Shown here in pieces: positions 29,620 to 38,577 of a stretch of 64,000 nucleotides of DNA. The notes beneath the pieces are model-generated. The model saw only the letters and a program-made list of their open reading frames with translations, did no database searches and was not told where the DNA came from. The position numbers and the translations under genes were made by a program. Numbering within the stretch: the first letter of the stretch is position 1; every line of letters starts with the position of its first letter. The stretch is from contig NZ_PJBP01000088.1 of NCBI RefSeq assembly GCF_002836415.1, positions 18,851 through 82,850 of the forward strand, in the 5' to 3' direction. The DNA is from Psychromonas sp. MB-3u-54 (GTDB lineage Bacteria > Pseudomonadota > Gammaproteobacteria > Enterobacterales > Psychromonadaceae).

Positions 29620-30096
29620 TTAATCCAGTGGCAATTCAGTCTTTTTGACCACTTCTCTTAATACAAAACTTGAATGTACACCGGTAACACCTTCGAGCTT
29701 AGTTAATTGCCCGAGTAAAAACTGTTCATAATGCTGCATATCGCGTACGACTACTTTTAACAAAAAATCAGCAGACTGCCCGGTTACAATTAAACACTCC
29801 AGTACTTCGGGTAGCGTGACAATCGCACGTTCAAAGTTATCAAAACGATCCGGTGTATGGCGATCCATTGAGATACCAATCATAGCAATCAAGTTTAAAC
29901 CCAGTACCGAGGGTTTTAATAAAGTGACATGTTTATCGATGATTCCCGATTCCTCCAGACGTTTCACACGACGTGAACAGGGCGTTGGTGATAAGCCAAC
30001 CCGATCAGCTAATTCCAGATTACTAATGCGAGCATTTCCCTGCATCAGTCTGAGAATATGCTTGTCAATACGGTCTAACTTAATACGTTCCTGCAT
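29620..30096 (-). CDS. Lrp/AsnC-family regulator
   Basis: 158 aa, family length. N-terminal helix-turn-helix (about 8-60: DKHILRLMQGNARISNLELA, then RVGLSPTPCSRRVKRLEESG) and C-terminal RAM/ACT-like ligand domain (from about 68). It is divergent from leuA. Close to Lrp in the helix region but not assignable to Lrp itself without comparison; a local regulator of leucine synthesis is a reasonable inference. Confidence 0.9.
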   Translation of the reverse strand: MQERIKLDRIDKHILRLMQGNARISNLELADRVGLSPTPCSRRVKRLEESGIIDKHVTLLKPSVLGLNLIAMIGISMDRHTPDRFDNFERAIVTLPEVLECLIVTGQSADFLLKVVVRDMQHYEQFLLGQLTKLEGVTGVHSSFVLREVVKKTELPLD

Positions 30097-30221
30097 AAAA
30101 TTTCACCTACGTAGAGTTTTTATCTAACAATAGCATATTAACTAGTGATTTATTGCACAATAAGTTAAAAATAAGAGTTACTTTGCAACCACTCACTACA
30201 CTATTCACTCTATAGTTAGTA

Positions 30222-30292
30222 CATGAACAGCGAGCAAAGTTTCTTACCGGAAACGGGCGGTTATAACCTTACCAAGGTGCACCAACTCGCTC
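30222..30292 (+). repeat. 70-bp structured leader motif, copy 1
   Basis: Begins with GCGAG and ends with CTCGC, which can close a stem around three small hairpins: CCG-GAAA-CGG with a GNRA tetraloop, GGTTATAACC, and CCTT-ACC-AAGG. It repeats almost unchanged at 30537-30606. The two copies flank a MITE in the leader of leuA. Function not recognised. Confidence 0.7.
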
Positions 30293-30299
30293 TAAAATT

Positions 30300-30533
30300 A
30301 TACCAATTCCACTAATTAAGTGATCTGTTTAGGCGCAGGAAAAACGCATGAAAGCAAGGCATTGATTGCAGTAACTAGTTGTTCTAATTATACAAAATCG
30401 TCTGGAACAGATTTTGAACAGCTTTAGCTGGCCACGAAGTGGGGAATAACAGGATGTTATGAATCAAATCAATCACGCAGCTAGCATGTGTTTTAACCAG
30501 CATAAATGAACATAAAATTAATGGATTTGGTAT
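30300..30533. mobile_element. MITE of the ATACCAA family, 234 bp
   Basis: Terminal inverted repeats: left ATACCAATTCCACTAATTAA, right (complement) ATACCAAATCCATTAATTTT. The interior shares long stretches with the element at 62031-62335 in opposite orientation, including CCACTTCGTGGCCAGCTAAA read on the complement. No ORF. It lies exactly between the two copies of the 70-bp leader motif upstream of leuA. Confidence 0.85.
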
Positions 30534-30536
30534 TAA

Positions 30537-30606
30537 CACATGGATAGCGAGCGAAGTTTCTTACCGGAAACGGGCGGTTAACACCTTACCAAGGTGCACC
30601 AACTCG
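30537..30606 (+). repeat. 70-bp structured leader motif, copy 2
   Basis: Same layout as the copy at 30222, with GCGAG/CTCGC closure and the GAAA-capped hairpin. Differences are few (GAACAGCGAGCAAA against GGATAGCGAGCGAA, and GGTTATAACC against GGTTAACACC). It ends 43 bp before the leuA start. Confidence 0.7.
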
Positions 30607-30649
30607 CAAATTCATCTCTTTACTGCCAATGATTACAAGGAAATGACTC

Positions 30650-32386
30650 GTGTCGAATATCAACGCTAGCTTTAACCATAAAAAATATCGCGCCTATCCA
30701 TCCATTCCAAAAACCGATAGACGCTGGCCAGATCAAAGTATCAAAACAGCACCTCTGTGGTGTAGTGTTGATTTACGCGATGGCAATCAAGCTCTGATTG
30801 AACCGATGAGCCCAAGCCAGAAGCTTGATATGTTTAAACTGTTAGTTGATGTCGGCTTTAAAGAAATTGAAGTTGGTTTTCCCGCAGCATCGGCACCTGA
30901 TTTTGATTTTGTCCGGCAGTTAATTGAACAGAATTTAATTCCTGACGACGTCACGATCCAAGTATTAACGCAGGCACGCGAGCCTTTAATAGCACGCAGT
31001 TTTGCCGCTTTAAAAGGCGCAAAAAAAGCCATAGTGCACTTATATAACTCAACCTCAACGGTGCAGCGAGAACAGGTATTTAAAAAATCTCGCGATGAAA
31101 TTAAAACCCTTGCCATACAAGGTGCGCGATGGATGCAGGATTTTGCGGCCGCTCAATCCGAGACCAAGTGGTCGTTTCAATACTCGCCCGAGAGCTTTAC
31201 CGGCACCGAAAGGGATTATGCCTTAGAGGTCTGTGATGCAGTCATTAATGTTTGGCAGCCAACACTCGAAAACAAGGTAATTATTAATTTACCCTCGACG
31301 GTTGAGACATCAACGCCTAACGTCTACGCAGATCAAATTGAATGGATCTGCGACAATATCAGCCACCGTGAATCAGTTTCCATCAGTTTACATACTCACA
31401 ATGATCGCGGCTGCGGTGTCGCTGCCGCTGAGCTCGGTGTACTGGCCGGTGCTGATCGTATCGAAGGAACATTACTTGGCAACGGTGAACGCACGGGTAA
31501 TATGGATATAGTGACGATGGCGATGAATATATATAGTCAGGGCATTGATCCGCAACTCGATTTTTCTGATATGGACCGTATTATTGCAACCATTGAGCGC
31601 TGCACACAATTAGCCGTACACCCTCGTCATCCCTACGCCGGTGAATTAGTTTTTGCCGCATTTTCTGGCAGCCATCAGGATGCGATTAACAAATGTATGG
31701 CGATTGATGCAATGCAGCGAATAGAGAAACCAGAAACACAATGGCAAGTGGCTTATCTGCCGATTGATCCGCGCGATTTAGGGCGAACTTATCAGCAGGT
31801 TATTCGCATCAATAGCCAGTCAGGAAAAGGTGGAGTCGCCTATATACTGGAGCAGGACTACGGTATACAAATGCCGCGCTGGATGCAGGTTGACTTTAGT
31901 CCGCATGTACAACAGCATGCCGAACGCTCAGAAAGTGAAGTTTCAGCGACGATCATTCACGATATTTTTTCCAGTACTTATTTAGCCGCACAGAAAACCG
32001 CCAGTATCGACAACTACCAGCTTAACCGTCAAAGTAACGCAGACAGTTTAGAGGCGCAGATACTCGATACTAATAACGGTGCAGTGACTATTAATGGTCA
32101 GGGTAAAGGGGTTCTAGATGCTTTTGTCAAAGGGCTAAGTGCGTCAATCGGAAGTGATATTGTATTAATCGATTATAGCGAGCATGCCCTGCCAAGCAGA
32201 AAAGGGGCTGAAAATGCACAGGCCGAAGCGATCGCCTATGTGCAACTTAGCGTTCAAGGCGCGCGTTACTGTGCAGCGGCCAAGTGCCACGATATAGTCA
32301 CCGCCTCTTTGCAGGCGGTACTTAATGCCGTTACCCGCAGCGGCGCTATCTGCCAGCGCAGCAATGCACAATTAGCCGCAGTCTAG
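30650..32386 (+). CDS. leuA: 2-isopropylmalate synthase, long (type 2) form
   Basis: 578 aa. Condenses acetyl-CoA with 2-oxoisovalerate, the first committed step to leucine. HMGL-like TIM barrel with DLRDGNQALIEP (about 41-52), metal-binding HTHNDRG and LLGNGERTGN, and a C-terminal LeuA allosteric domain from about 450. The opening (KYRAYPSIP, then DRRWPD) marks the yeast/actinobacterial subfamily rather than E. coli LeuA (523 aa). No leuBCD follow. Start GTG at 30650 after AAGGAAATGACTC. An Lrp-type regulator is divergent. Confidence 0.93.
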   Translation: MSNINASFNHKKYRAYPSIPKTDRRWPDQSIKTAPLWCSVDLRDGNQALIEPMSPSQKLDMFKLLVDVGFKEIEVGFPAASAPDFDFVRQLIEQNLIPDDVTIQVLTQAREPLIARSFAALKGAKKAIVHLYNSTSTVQREQVFKKSRDEIKTLAIQGARWMQDFAAAQSETKWSFQYSPESFTGTERDYALEVCDAVINVWQPTLENKVIINLPSTVETSTPNVYADQIEWICDNISHRESVSISLHTHNDRGCGVAAAELGVLAGADRIEGTLLGNGERTGNMDIVTMAMNIYSQGIDPQLDFSDMDRIIATIERCTQLAVHPRHPYAGELVFAAFSGSHQDAINKCMAIDAMQRIEKPETQWQVAYLPIDPRDLGRTYQQVIRINSQSGKGGVAYILEQDYGIQMPRWMQVDFSPHVQQHAERSESEVSATIIHDIFSSTYLAAQKTASIDNYQLNRQSNADSLEAQILDTNNGAVTINGQGKGVLDAFVKGLSASIGSDIVLIDYSEHALPSRKGAENAQAEAIAYVQLSVQGARYCAAAKCHDIVTASLQAVLNAVTRSGAICQRSNAQLAAV

Positions 32387-32420
32387 CCGTCACTCTTTAA
32401 TGGCTTAAAACCCGCTAAAA

Positions 32421-32461
32421 AAATAAATGATTCACTCTGTAACAGGGTGAATCATTTATTT
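32421..32461 (+). terminator. terminator after leuA
   Basis: A long stem AAATAAATGATTCAC with its complement around a CTGTAACAG apex. It lies between convergent leuA and parE. Confidence 0.75.
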
Positions 32462-32562
32462 AAAATTCAAATATGCTCATTATCAGCAACCTATCAATCA
32501 AGATAAGCCAATGATAAACACGCCTGTTTTTACACGATTAATTTGTAGTGAGCGCGGGTCAT

Positions 32563-34452
32563 TTAATCAACCGATGCCATATCACCTTTATCTTCAAGCC
32601 AGACCTTACGATCTCCTGCGCGCTTTTTCGCCAGTAACATATCCATCATTTCTAACATTTCCTCAGCGCCTTCGGTGGTCAACTGAACTAAACGACGGGT
32701 ATTAGGATCCATCGTCGTTTCACGTAACTGCAGAGGGTTCATTTCACCCAAACCTTTAAAGCGCTGAACATTGACTTTACCGCGTTTTTTCTCCGCTTCG
32801 ATACGATCCAACACCCCGTTTTTTTCTGCTTCATCTAAGGCATAATAAACCTCTTTACCGACATCGATTCGGTATAATGGCGGCATCGCAACAAACAGAT
32901 GCCCGGCATCAACGACAGCTCTAAAATGACGAACGAACAGGGCGCAGATAAGCGTCGCGATGTGCAGGCCATCGGAGTCGGCATCGGCAAGAATACAGAT
33001 TTTTCCATAACGTAAACCGGATAAATTCGAAGAAGCAGGGTCAATCCCTATCGCTATCGATATATTATGGATTTCTTCAGAATTTAAAATAATGTCAGAG
33101 TCGTCTTCCCAGGTGTTTTTGATTTTCCCCCGTAACGGCATAATAGCTTGAAACTCGCGATCCCGCGCTTGTTTTGCAGAGCCACCAGCCGAATCACCTT
33201 CTACTAAAAAAATCTCCCCGCGCATCGGTTCCTGAGTTGAGCAATCGGTCAGTTTACCGGGAAGAGCTGGGCCTTGAGTGATTTTTTTACGGGCAATTTT
33301 TTTACTTTTACGTGTTCGGGTCTGGGCATTATTAATGCAAAATTCAGCCAGTAACTCGGCCTCATTAACATGCGCATTGAGCCATAGACTAAAGGCATCT
33401 TTTACCACACCGGAAACAAAAGCGGCGCACTGCCTTGATGAGAGTCGTTCTTTTATTTGCCCGGCAAACTGCGGATCTTTGATTTTAACCGAAAGGATAT
33501 AGGCACATCTGTCCCAAATATCTTCCGGGCTTAATTTTAGACCACGCGGTAGAAGGTTACGAATATCACAGAACTCACGCATCGCATCCAGCAGCCCCTG
33601 CCTAAAACCATTAACGTGCGTACCGCCCTGCACTGTCGGTATTAAATTGACGTAACTTTCTGAAATTGAAGGCCCGCCATCGGGTAACCACACTACCGAC
33701 CAATTCACTGTTTCACTTTTTGCGGAAAAATTACCGGTAAAGGGCTTAGGTGGTAATAACTCATTGTCTGCAACAGCTTCCAGCAAATAATCATTTAAAC
33801 CATCTTGATAGCACCACTGATAGTCATTTTTATTTACTTTGTCTTTAAATTTAATGGAAAGGCCCGCACATAAAACCGCTTTGGCTTTTAACAGATGCAG
33901 TAAACGGGACACTGAAAAGCGGGCGCTGTCAAAGTAAGCGGGATCAGGATGAAAATGTACTGTGGTACCTGTATTACGTTTTCCGCACGTCCCCGTTACG
34001 TGTAATTCCTCAACCTTTTCACCATTTTCAAAGGCAATTTCATAAACTTGACCATCACGACGAATACTCACATCAACACGTTTTGATAATGCATTAACCA
34101 CGGAGATTCCAACGCCGTGAAGACCGCCGGAGATTTCGTAATTTTTACCTGAAAATTTACCACCTGCATGTAATTTACAGAAAATAAGCTCAACACCTGA
34201 AATGCGCTCTTCAGGGTGAATATCAACCGGCATGCCACGTCCATCATCAATAACTTCTAAGGATTGATCCTGATGTAAAATCACCTGGATAGTCGCAGCA
34301 TGCCCCGCTAACGCTTCATCCACACTGTTGTCGATAACTTCCTGACCAAGATGATTCGGACGTGATGTGTCGGTGTACATTCCTGGACGGTGGCGAACGG
34401 GATCAAGACCGTTTAAGACCTCAATGGAATCAGAATTGTATTGGTCGCTCAT
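32563..34452 (-). CDS. parE: topoisomerase IV subunit B
   Basis: 629 aa, as in E. coli. GHKL ATPase with VIDNSVDEA, DDGRGMPVDIHPEE and GGLHGVGISVVNALS; Toprim domain with EGDSAGGSAKQARDR and the metal site DADSDG; C-terminal GLGEMNPLQL. It decatenates chromosomes with ParC. Downstream of yqiA and cpdA as in E. coli. The region upstream of its start is unusual: two partial copies of its own initiation region precede it (34523-34700). Confidence 0.97.
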   Translation of the reverse strand: MSDQYNSDSIEVLNGLDPVRHRPGMYTDTSRPNHLGQEVIDNSVDEALAGHAATIQVILHQDQSLEVIDDGRGMPVDIHPEERISGVELIFCKLHAGGKFSGKNYEISGGLHGVGISVVNALSKRVDVSIRRDGQVYEIAFENGEKVEELHVTGTCGKRNTGTTVHFHPDPAYFDSARFSVSRLLHLLKAKAVLCAGLSIKFKDKVNKNDYQWCYQDGLNDYLLEAVADNELLPPKPFTGNFSAKSETVNWSVVWLPDGGPSISESYVNLIPTVQGGTHVNGFRQGLLDAMREFCDIRNLLPRGLKLSPEDIWDRCAYILSVKIKDPQFAGQIKERLSSRQCAAFVSGVVKDAFSLWLNAHVNEAELLAEFCINNAQTRTRKSKKIARKKITQGPALPGKLTDCSTQEPMRGEIFLVEGDSAGGSAKQARDREFQAIMPLRGKIKNTWEDDSDIILNSEEIHNISIAIGIDPASSNLSGLRYGKICILADADSDGLHIATLICALFVRHFRAVVDAGHLFVAMPPLYRIDVGKEVYYALDEAEKNGVLDRIEAEKKRGKVNVQRFKGLGEMNPLQLRETTMDPNTRRLVQLTTEGAEEMLEMMDMLLAKKRAGDRKVWLEDKGDMASVD

Positions 34453-34522
34453 GCTTGTACCTATATTGAAAAACGTATTGAAAAAACGTATTGAAAAAAC
34501 GGGGAGTCATTTTAACCAATTA

Positions 34523-34573
34523 TCACTTAAAATTCATCAGCAAAATAAAATCTGAATTGTATGGGTCGCTCAT
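34523..34573 (-). CDS. 16-aa mini-ORF mimicking the ParE N-terminus (proximal)
   Basis: Reads MSDPYNSDFILLMNFK then TGA. The first eight residues match ParE MSDQYNSD at all but one position. It is a duplicated parE start, and whether it is translated is unknown. It ends 71 bp before the true parE ATG. Confidence 0.4.
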   Translation of the reverse strand: MSDPYNSDFILLMNFK

Positions 34574-34602
34574 GCTCGTGCCTATATTGGAAAAACAGGC
34601 AG

Positions 34603-34656
34603 TTATTTTAAAAAGTTAAACACTAAAATAAAACCTGAATTGTATGAGTCGCTCAT
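34603..34656 (-). CDS. 17-aa mini-ORF mimicking the ParE N-terminus (distal)
   Basis: Reads MSDSYNSGFILVFNFLK then TAA. Seven of the first eight codons follow the ParE start closely. It lies upstream of the proximal copy on the same strand, so a transcript from yqiA would meet three similar initiation sites in turn. Confidence 0.4.
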   Translation of the reverse strand: MSDSYNSGFILVFNFLK

Positions 34657-34707
34657 ACTTGTGCCTATATTGGAAAAACGGGGAGAGTTATTTGAAGAGA
34701 TTAATAA

Positions 34708-35280
34708 CTAAAATAAAAATTTAATTATATCAGGTAAGAAACGTTCAAAACCAATAAAACTATGATCGCCCCCCTCTTCACAGGTTATTTTACAGCGTTG
34801 AAATTTATCGAAGGCTTCCCGGTAATTTAAAACTTCATCCTTTTTTTGTAATAAAACCCAACATTTTTGTGGATCTCTCTGCTCTTTTACCGCTAATGTT
34901 CTTAACTGCTGCAGGTAGTTTTCATCTATTTGATAAGACTCTTGCGTATAAGGGTGAGTTTGCATTCCTGCGTATTGTCGCAGTAAACGATAAGGAAAAA
35001 CAGCCGGATTTATTAACACCGCTTTCACCCCATATTGCTCACTCACTTTTGCGGCTAAATAGCCCCCCAATGAGCTGCCCATAATAGCGATTTCCATGCC
35101 CTTATCTTGCTCAAAAACAGACTCAATCAGCGCCCACATCAGCGCAGGCTGACAGGGGAGTTGCGGGCAGACAAAGTTTATTTCGGGGAAGTGCTCTGCT
35201 AAGTAAGCGGACATTTGTCGCGCTTTTAAAGATCCGGGAGAACTATGATAACCGTGTAGGGATAATAAAATTTTCTGCAT
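34708..35280 (-). CDS. yqiA: YqiA-type esterase, alpha/beta hydrolase
   Basis: 190 aa, the normal size. Nucleophile elbow GSSLGG (Ser near residue 70), catalytic His in GGDHSFIG near the C-terminus, N-terminal LHGYHSSPGS. Known relatives hydrolyse short acyl-CoA and p-nitrophenyl esters. Adjacent to cpdA, whose stop abuts this start, and to parE, as in E. coli. Confidence 0.93.
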   Translation of the reverse strand: MQKILLSLHGYHSSPGSLKARQMSAYLAEHFPEINFVCPQLPCQPALMWALIESVFEQDKGMEIAIMGSSLGGYLAAKVSEQYGVKAVLINPAVFPYRLLRQYAGMQTHPYTQESYQIDENYLQQLRTLAVKEQRDPQKCWVLLQKKDEVLNYREAFDKFQRCKITCEEGGDHSFIGFERFLPDIIKFLF

Positions 35281-36116
35281 TAATAGCCTGTAGCTTCTTT
35301 ATTGGGGCTAAATGCTCCATGTGCTATGCGTTCAACTTTAGTCATAAGAGTACCATTTTTATGTAACGCTAAATAGCGGTAACCGGGCGCACTATCATCA
35401 ACATCAAAATCCTCGGAATTGGGCTTAAACTGCAGGCAGGTGGATGGGCTGGTTAGAAAGCGCACCTGATTAAACTCAATATCTCCCGCCTGATGAACAT
35501 GTCCCGATAGCACGGCACGTACATTTTTATGTAACTTGATGAGTTCTAAAAACTGCTGGTTATTTTTTAGAATATGCTGATCTAACCATGCTGATTTAAC
35601 CGGTAAAACATGATGGTGCACACAAATTAGAGTATGTTTGTCGGGATGATCGCTCAAAGCTTGCTGTAAAAAATTCAGTTGTTGCTCGGTTAAAAAACCA
35701 TGGGGCGCACCTTCAACTTGTGAATCCAGTAAAATAATTTGCCAAAAATCACTAACAATTTGCTTGCTCTGCGCGAGTCCCTCCTGCAAAAAGCTGGGCA
35801 ACATCACCGATTGCATATCATGATTACCGGGCAACCAGTAACAGGGTAAATTCAAGGTTTTTATCTGCTTGGTAAAATCAAGGTAAGATTGTTGGGAATG
35901 ATCTTGAGACAGATCTCCCGTGGATAAAACAGCCTGGCACTTGGATGAGTAACGAGCTGCATGTTTAATCACAGCCTCATAACTTTCAGCAGGTTTTATA
36001 CCAAGCAGGTCTTTGTTCCGATCGGAAAAAAGATGGGTATCTGTGATTTGCAGAAGTTGTAAACAACCCTGCTGATCGGATCTTAATTTTGCGGCTTGTA
36101 TGCTCATAACTTTCAT
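35280..36116 (-). CDS. cpdA: 3',5'-cyclic AMP phosphodiesterase
   Basis: 278 aa. Calcineurin-like metallophosphoesterase: metal motifs ITDTHLF (about 25-31), STGDLSQDHSQ, LPGNHDMQ, CVHHHVLP and SGHVHQAGDIEF are all present. Lowers cAMP and so tunes CRP. ATG at 36116 or 36107 (the latter has a GAAAG upstream). In E. coli yqiB sits between nudF and cpdA; here that space (36117-36394) has no gene. Confidence 0.93.
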   Translation of the reverse strand: MKVMSIQAAKLRSDQQGCLQLLQITDTHLFSDRNKDLLGIKPAESYEAVIKHAARYSSKCQAVLSTGDLSQDHSQQSYLDFTKQIKTLNLPCYWLPGNHDMQSVMLPSFLQEGLAQSKQIVSDFWQIILLDSQVEGAPHGFLTEQQLNFLQQALSDHPDKHTLICVHHHVLPVKSAWLDQHILKNNQQFLELIKLHKNVRAVLSGHVHQAGDIEFNQVRFLTSPSTCLQFKPNSEDFDVDDSAPGYRYLALHKNGTLMTKVERIAHGAFSPNKEATGY

Positions 36117-36394
36117 TCGTAGATTAATGGATATTGCAAGATTGGTTAATGTTCATAATTTCACCCAGAGTTAATGATTGCAATATTTGCTAATACACAT
36201 GATCAGACCTTAATATAATTGCCGTTATAACTTAAGTGAATAATTTTACCATTTGCTTAGTTAGGTTTTTAAAAAAAATGCTCAAAAAATGAGATTATGC
36301 GCTATTTACTTGTAAATTTGCGATCTAACTACCGGGATTATTACGGATAAATCAGAAATTACGTTATATTTTTACATTTTTAGGCGTTAAATTA

Positions 36395-37015
36395 TTAAAT
36401 TGTTAAATTGTCTTTATTTAGTTCGAGCCATTGTAATCCAATAATAGTCGCTGCATTATATATTTTCCCTTCTTTTACCCACTGATAGGCTGTTTCTCTT
36501 GGTACAACGTGGGCGCGAATATCTTCTCCTTCATGCGCGAGCCCATATAACCCTCCCACCTCAGTGCTATCTACATTCGCGATAAAGAGATCGATCTGTT
36601 CCGTTGTACCGCCCGGACTGACTAAATAATTAAGCATAAACTGGCATGATTTGACGGTTAAACCCGCTTCTTCAAAGGCCTCACGCTTAGCCACTTGTTC
36701 GGCCACTTCATCCTGCTCAATGATCCCTGCCACTAATTCGAATAACCACGGGGATTTGTCACCTGCCATTGCACCAAAACGGAACTGCTCTATTAATACC
36801 ACGGTATCGTTTTTTACATCATAGGGTAATAATACAGCTGCATGACCGCGTTCAAAAAACTCAAGTTTTATCTCGGGGCTCCAGCCACCTGCAAATAATT
36901 TATGTTTTAATGTATATAAATTACATTCAAAAAAGCCTTTATATAAAGATTCTTTCGATAATACTTGTACATCATCTTGATTATAAAATACACTTCCACC
37001 TGAATGAACGTTCAT
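36395..37015 (-). CDS. nudF: ADP-ribose pyrophosphatase
   Basis: 206 aa. The Nudix box is complete: GIIEQDEVAEQVAKREAFEE followed by AGL, at about residues 92-114. Hydrolyses ADP-ribose to AMP and ribose 5-phosphate. The N-terminal ECNLYTLKHKLFAGGWS is the family dimer strand. Divergent from tolC with a 100-bp control region, the E. coli arrangement. Confidence 0.94.
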   Translation of the reverse strand: MNVHSGGSVFYNQDDVQVLSKESLYKGFFECNLYTLKHKLFAGGWSPEIKLEFFERGHAAVLLPYDVKNDTVVLIEQFRFGAMAGDKSPWLFELVAGIIEQDEVAEQVAKREAFEEAGLTVKSCQFMLNYLVSPGGTTEQIDLFIANVDSTEVGGLYGLAHEGEDIRAHVVPRETAYQWVKEGKIYNAATIIGLQWLELNKDNLTI

Positions 37016-37115
37016 TTTTTTATTCCTTAGAAAAACACCTAACCTGAATGTTTTATATTACACTTAATCTGTCACTAAATTTGAAGCAGCTAGCACACTC
37101 ATAGGATTTATTAAC

Positions 37116-38438
37116 ATGGCCATAAAAAAATTTACTCTCGCGGCATTGTTTGCCCTGACCAGCTACAGTTACTCTGTTCAAGCTGATACTTTATTACAAG
37201 TATACCAAACCGCCAAAATCAAAGATCCTGTTATTCTGAAAAGCAAAGCGCAGTATGATGTCTATTTAGAAAAAGTGACAGAAACAAACGCAGCGTTATT
37301 ACCGCAAATTGGCTTTGGACTAACCACAGGTTATACCAATTACAATAATAATAACTTAAATAATTCAAAATTAGGGGCTAATGTTGAATTAAGCCAATCA
37401 CTTTATAATGGTTCATATTGGCAACAATTAAGCATTGCTGAGAAACAAGCAACACAATATGCCAGCATTTATGGTTTGGCTGCACAGGATTTACTGTTTA
37501 GAGCATCAACGGCTTACTTTAATGTCTTGCGTGCGAATGAAGCGGTAAAATCAGTTAAAGCGAATAAACGCGCAGTAGAACGCCAGCTTGAGCAGACTCA
37601 ACAACGTTTTGAAGTAGGCTTAATTGCGATCACCGATGTGCATGAAGCGCAAGCCGAATACGACAGAACGACGGCCGATGAAATCATCGCAGAAAATAAC
37701 CTCGCGAATACCTATTATGCGCTGCGCGAATTAACCGGTGCGGATGTCCATAATGTATCTTACCTGAATACCAAGACCTTTAGCGCAGCTAAAATTGAAG
37801 GTGATGTGTCTCTGTGGCGCAACAAAGCATTAGAGTCTAACTTGGAGCTGCATGGCAAACGCATTGTTAAAGAATTGGCTAAAATGCAAATTGATTTAGC
37901 CAAAACAGGTCATCAACCCACCTTAGATTTAAGCGCTGGAGTAGGTTACAACAACACCTCCTATGATAAAGACTTTAATAGTGATACCGATATTAGCAAC
38001 GGCACTATCGGGCTGAGCTTAAATGTGCCGATTTACACCGGGGGCAGTATCAGCTCGCAGGTCAAACAAGCACAATATAATTATGTTTATGCCAGTGAAG
38101 ATTTAGTACAAACCTTCCGCAGTACAGAAGCACAGATCAATAGAGGTTATAACAATGTCAGCGCATCAATCAGCTCTCTTCGTGCCTATGAGCAAACAGT
38201 ACTTTCTTCACGTAGTGCCCTGGATGCAACAGAAGCTGGCTTTGAAGTGGGTACCCGTACTATCGTTGATGTGTTAGATGCGACGCGCGCGCTATACGAA
38301 TCTGAAAATCAATTAGCTAATGCGCGTTATGACTATATTATCAATATGTTACAGCTTAAGTTTTCTGCAGGCACTTTGGCCGAACAAGATATTATCGATA
38401 TTTCTAACGGTTTAATTGACGTCTCAGCAAAATCTTAA
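37116..38438 (+). CDS. tolC: outer-membrane efflux channel TolC
   Basis: 440 aa. Signal peptide 1-23 (cleavage after VQA), then two tandem OEP repeats of coiled helices and strands: LLQVYQTAKIKDPVIL opens the first, GTRTIVDVLDATRALYESEN near 385 closes the second. It forms the trimeric outer-membrane exit for tripartite pumps and type I secretion. C-terminal tail is shorter than in E. coli (493 aa precursor). Followed by a bidirectional terminator shared with hldE. Confidence 0.94.
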   Translation: MAIKKFTLAALFALTSYSYSVQADTLLQVYQTAKIKDPVILKSKAQYDVYLEKVTETNAALLPQIGFGLTTGYTNYNNNNLNNSKLGANVELSQSLYNGSYWQQLSIAEKQATQYASIYGLAAQDLLFRASTAYFNVLRANEAVKSVKANKRAVERQLEQTQQRFEVGLIAITDVHEAQAEYDRTTADEIIAENNLANTYYALRELTGADVHNVSYLNTKTFSAAKIEGDVSLWRNKALESNLELHGKRIVKELAKMQIDLAKTGHQPTLDLSAGVGYNNTSYDKDFNSDTDISNGTIGLSLNVPIYTGGSISSQVKQAQYNYVYASEDLVQTFRSTEAQINRGYNNVSASISSLRAYEQTVLSSRSALDATEAGFEVGTRTIVDVLDATRALYESENQLANARYDYIINMLQLKFSAGTLAEQDIIDISNGLIDVSAKS

Positions 38439-38517
38439 TGTCGACTCATTCACACTAGATTTGCTTAGTATAATGAACTGAACGTTAAAAAATTAAATTT
38501 AAGCAAAAAGTGGGATC

Positions 38518-38546
38518 AAAAAGGGAGACAATCTGTCTCCCTTTTT
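38518..38546. terminator. bidirectional terminator, tolC / hldE
   Basis: AAAAAGGGAGACA pairs with its complement around ATC; A and T runs on both sides allow termination in both directions between these convergent genes. Confidence 0.9.
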
Positions 38547-38577
38547 ATTAGCTGTCGTCTTGTGAGATTATGGCTTG

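Larger units (their letters stand above)
34430..34700 (-). repeat. triplicated parE initiation region
   Basis: The parE start segment (complement of GAATTGTATTGGTCGCTCAT and of the following CCTATATTGAAAAAC) recurs at about 34553-34610 and 34637-34690, roughly 84-123 bp apart. Each copy keeps the leader, start codon and the first seven codons almost unchanged. CGTATTGAAAAAA is also repeated in the proximal copy. These are partial tandem duplications in the gap between yqiA and parE. Confidence 0.85.

Noticed and set aside
30222..30606. T-box or leucine attenuator before leuA
   Set aside because: No leader peptide with leucine codons and no T-box sequence; the region is the repeat pair and MITE.
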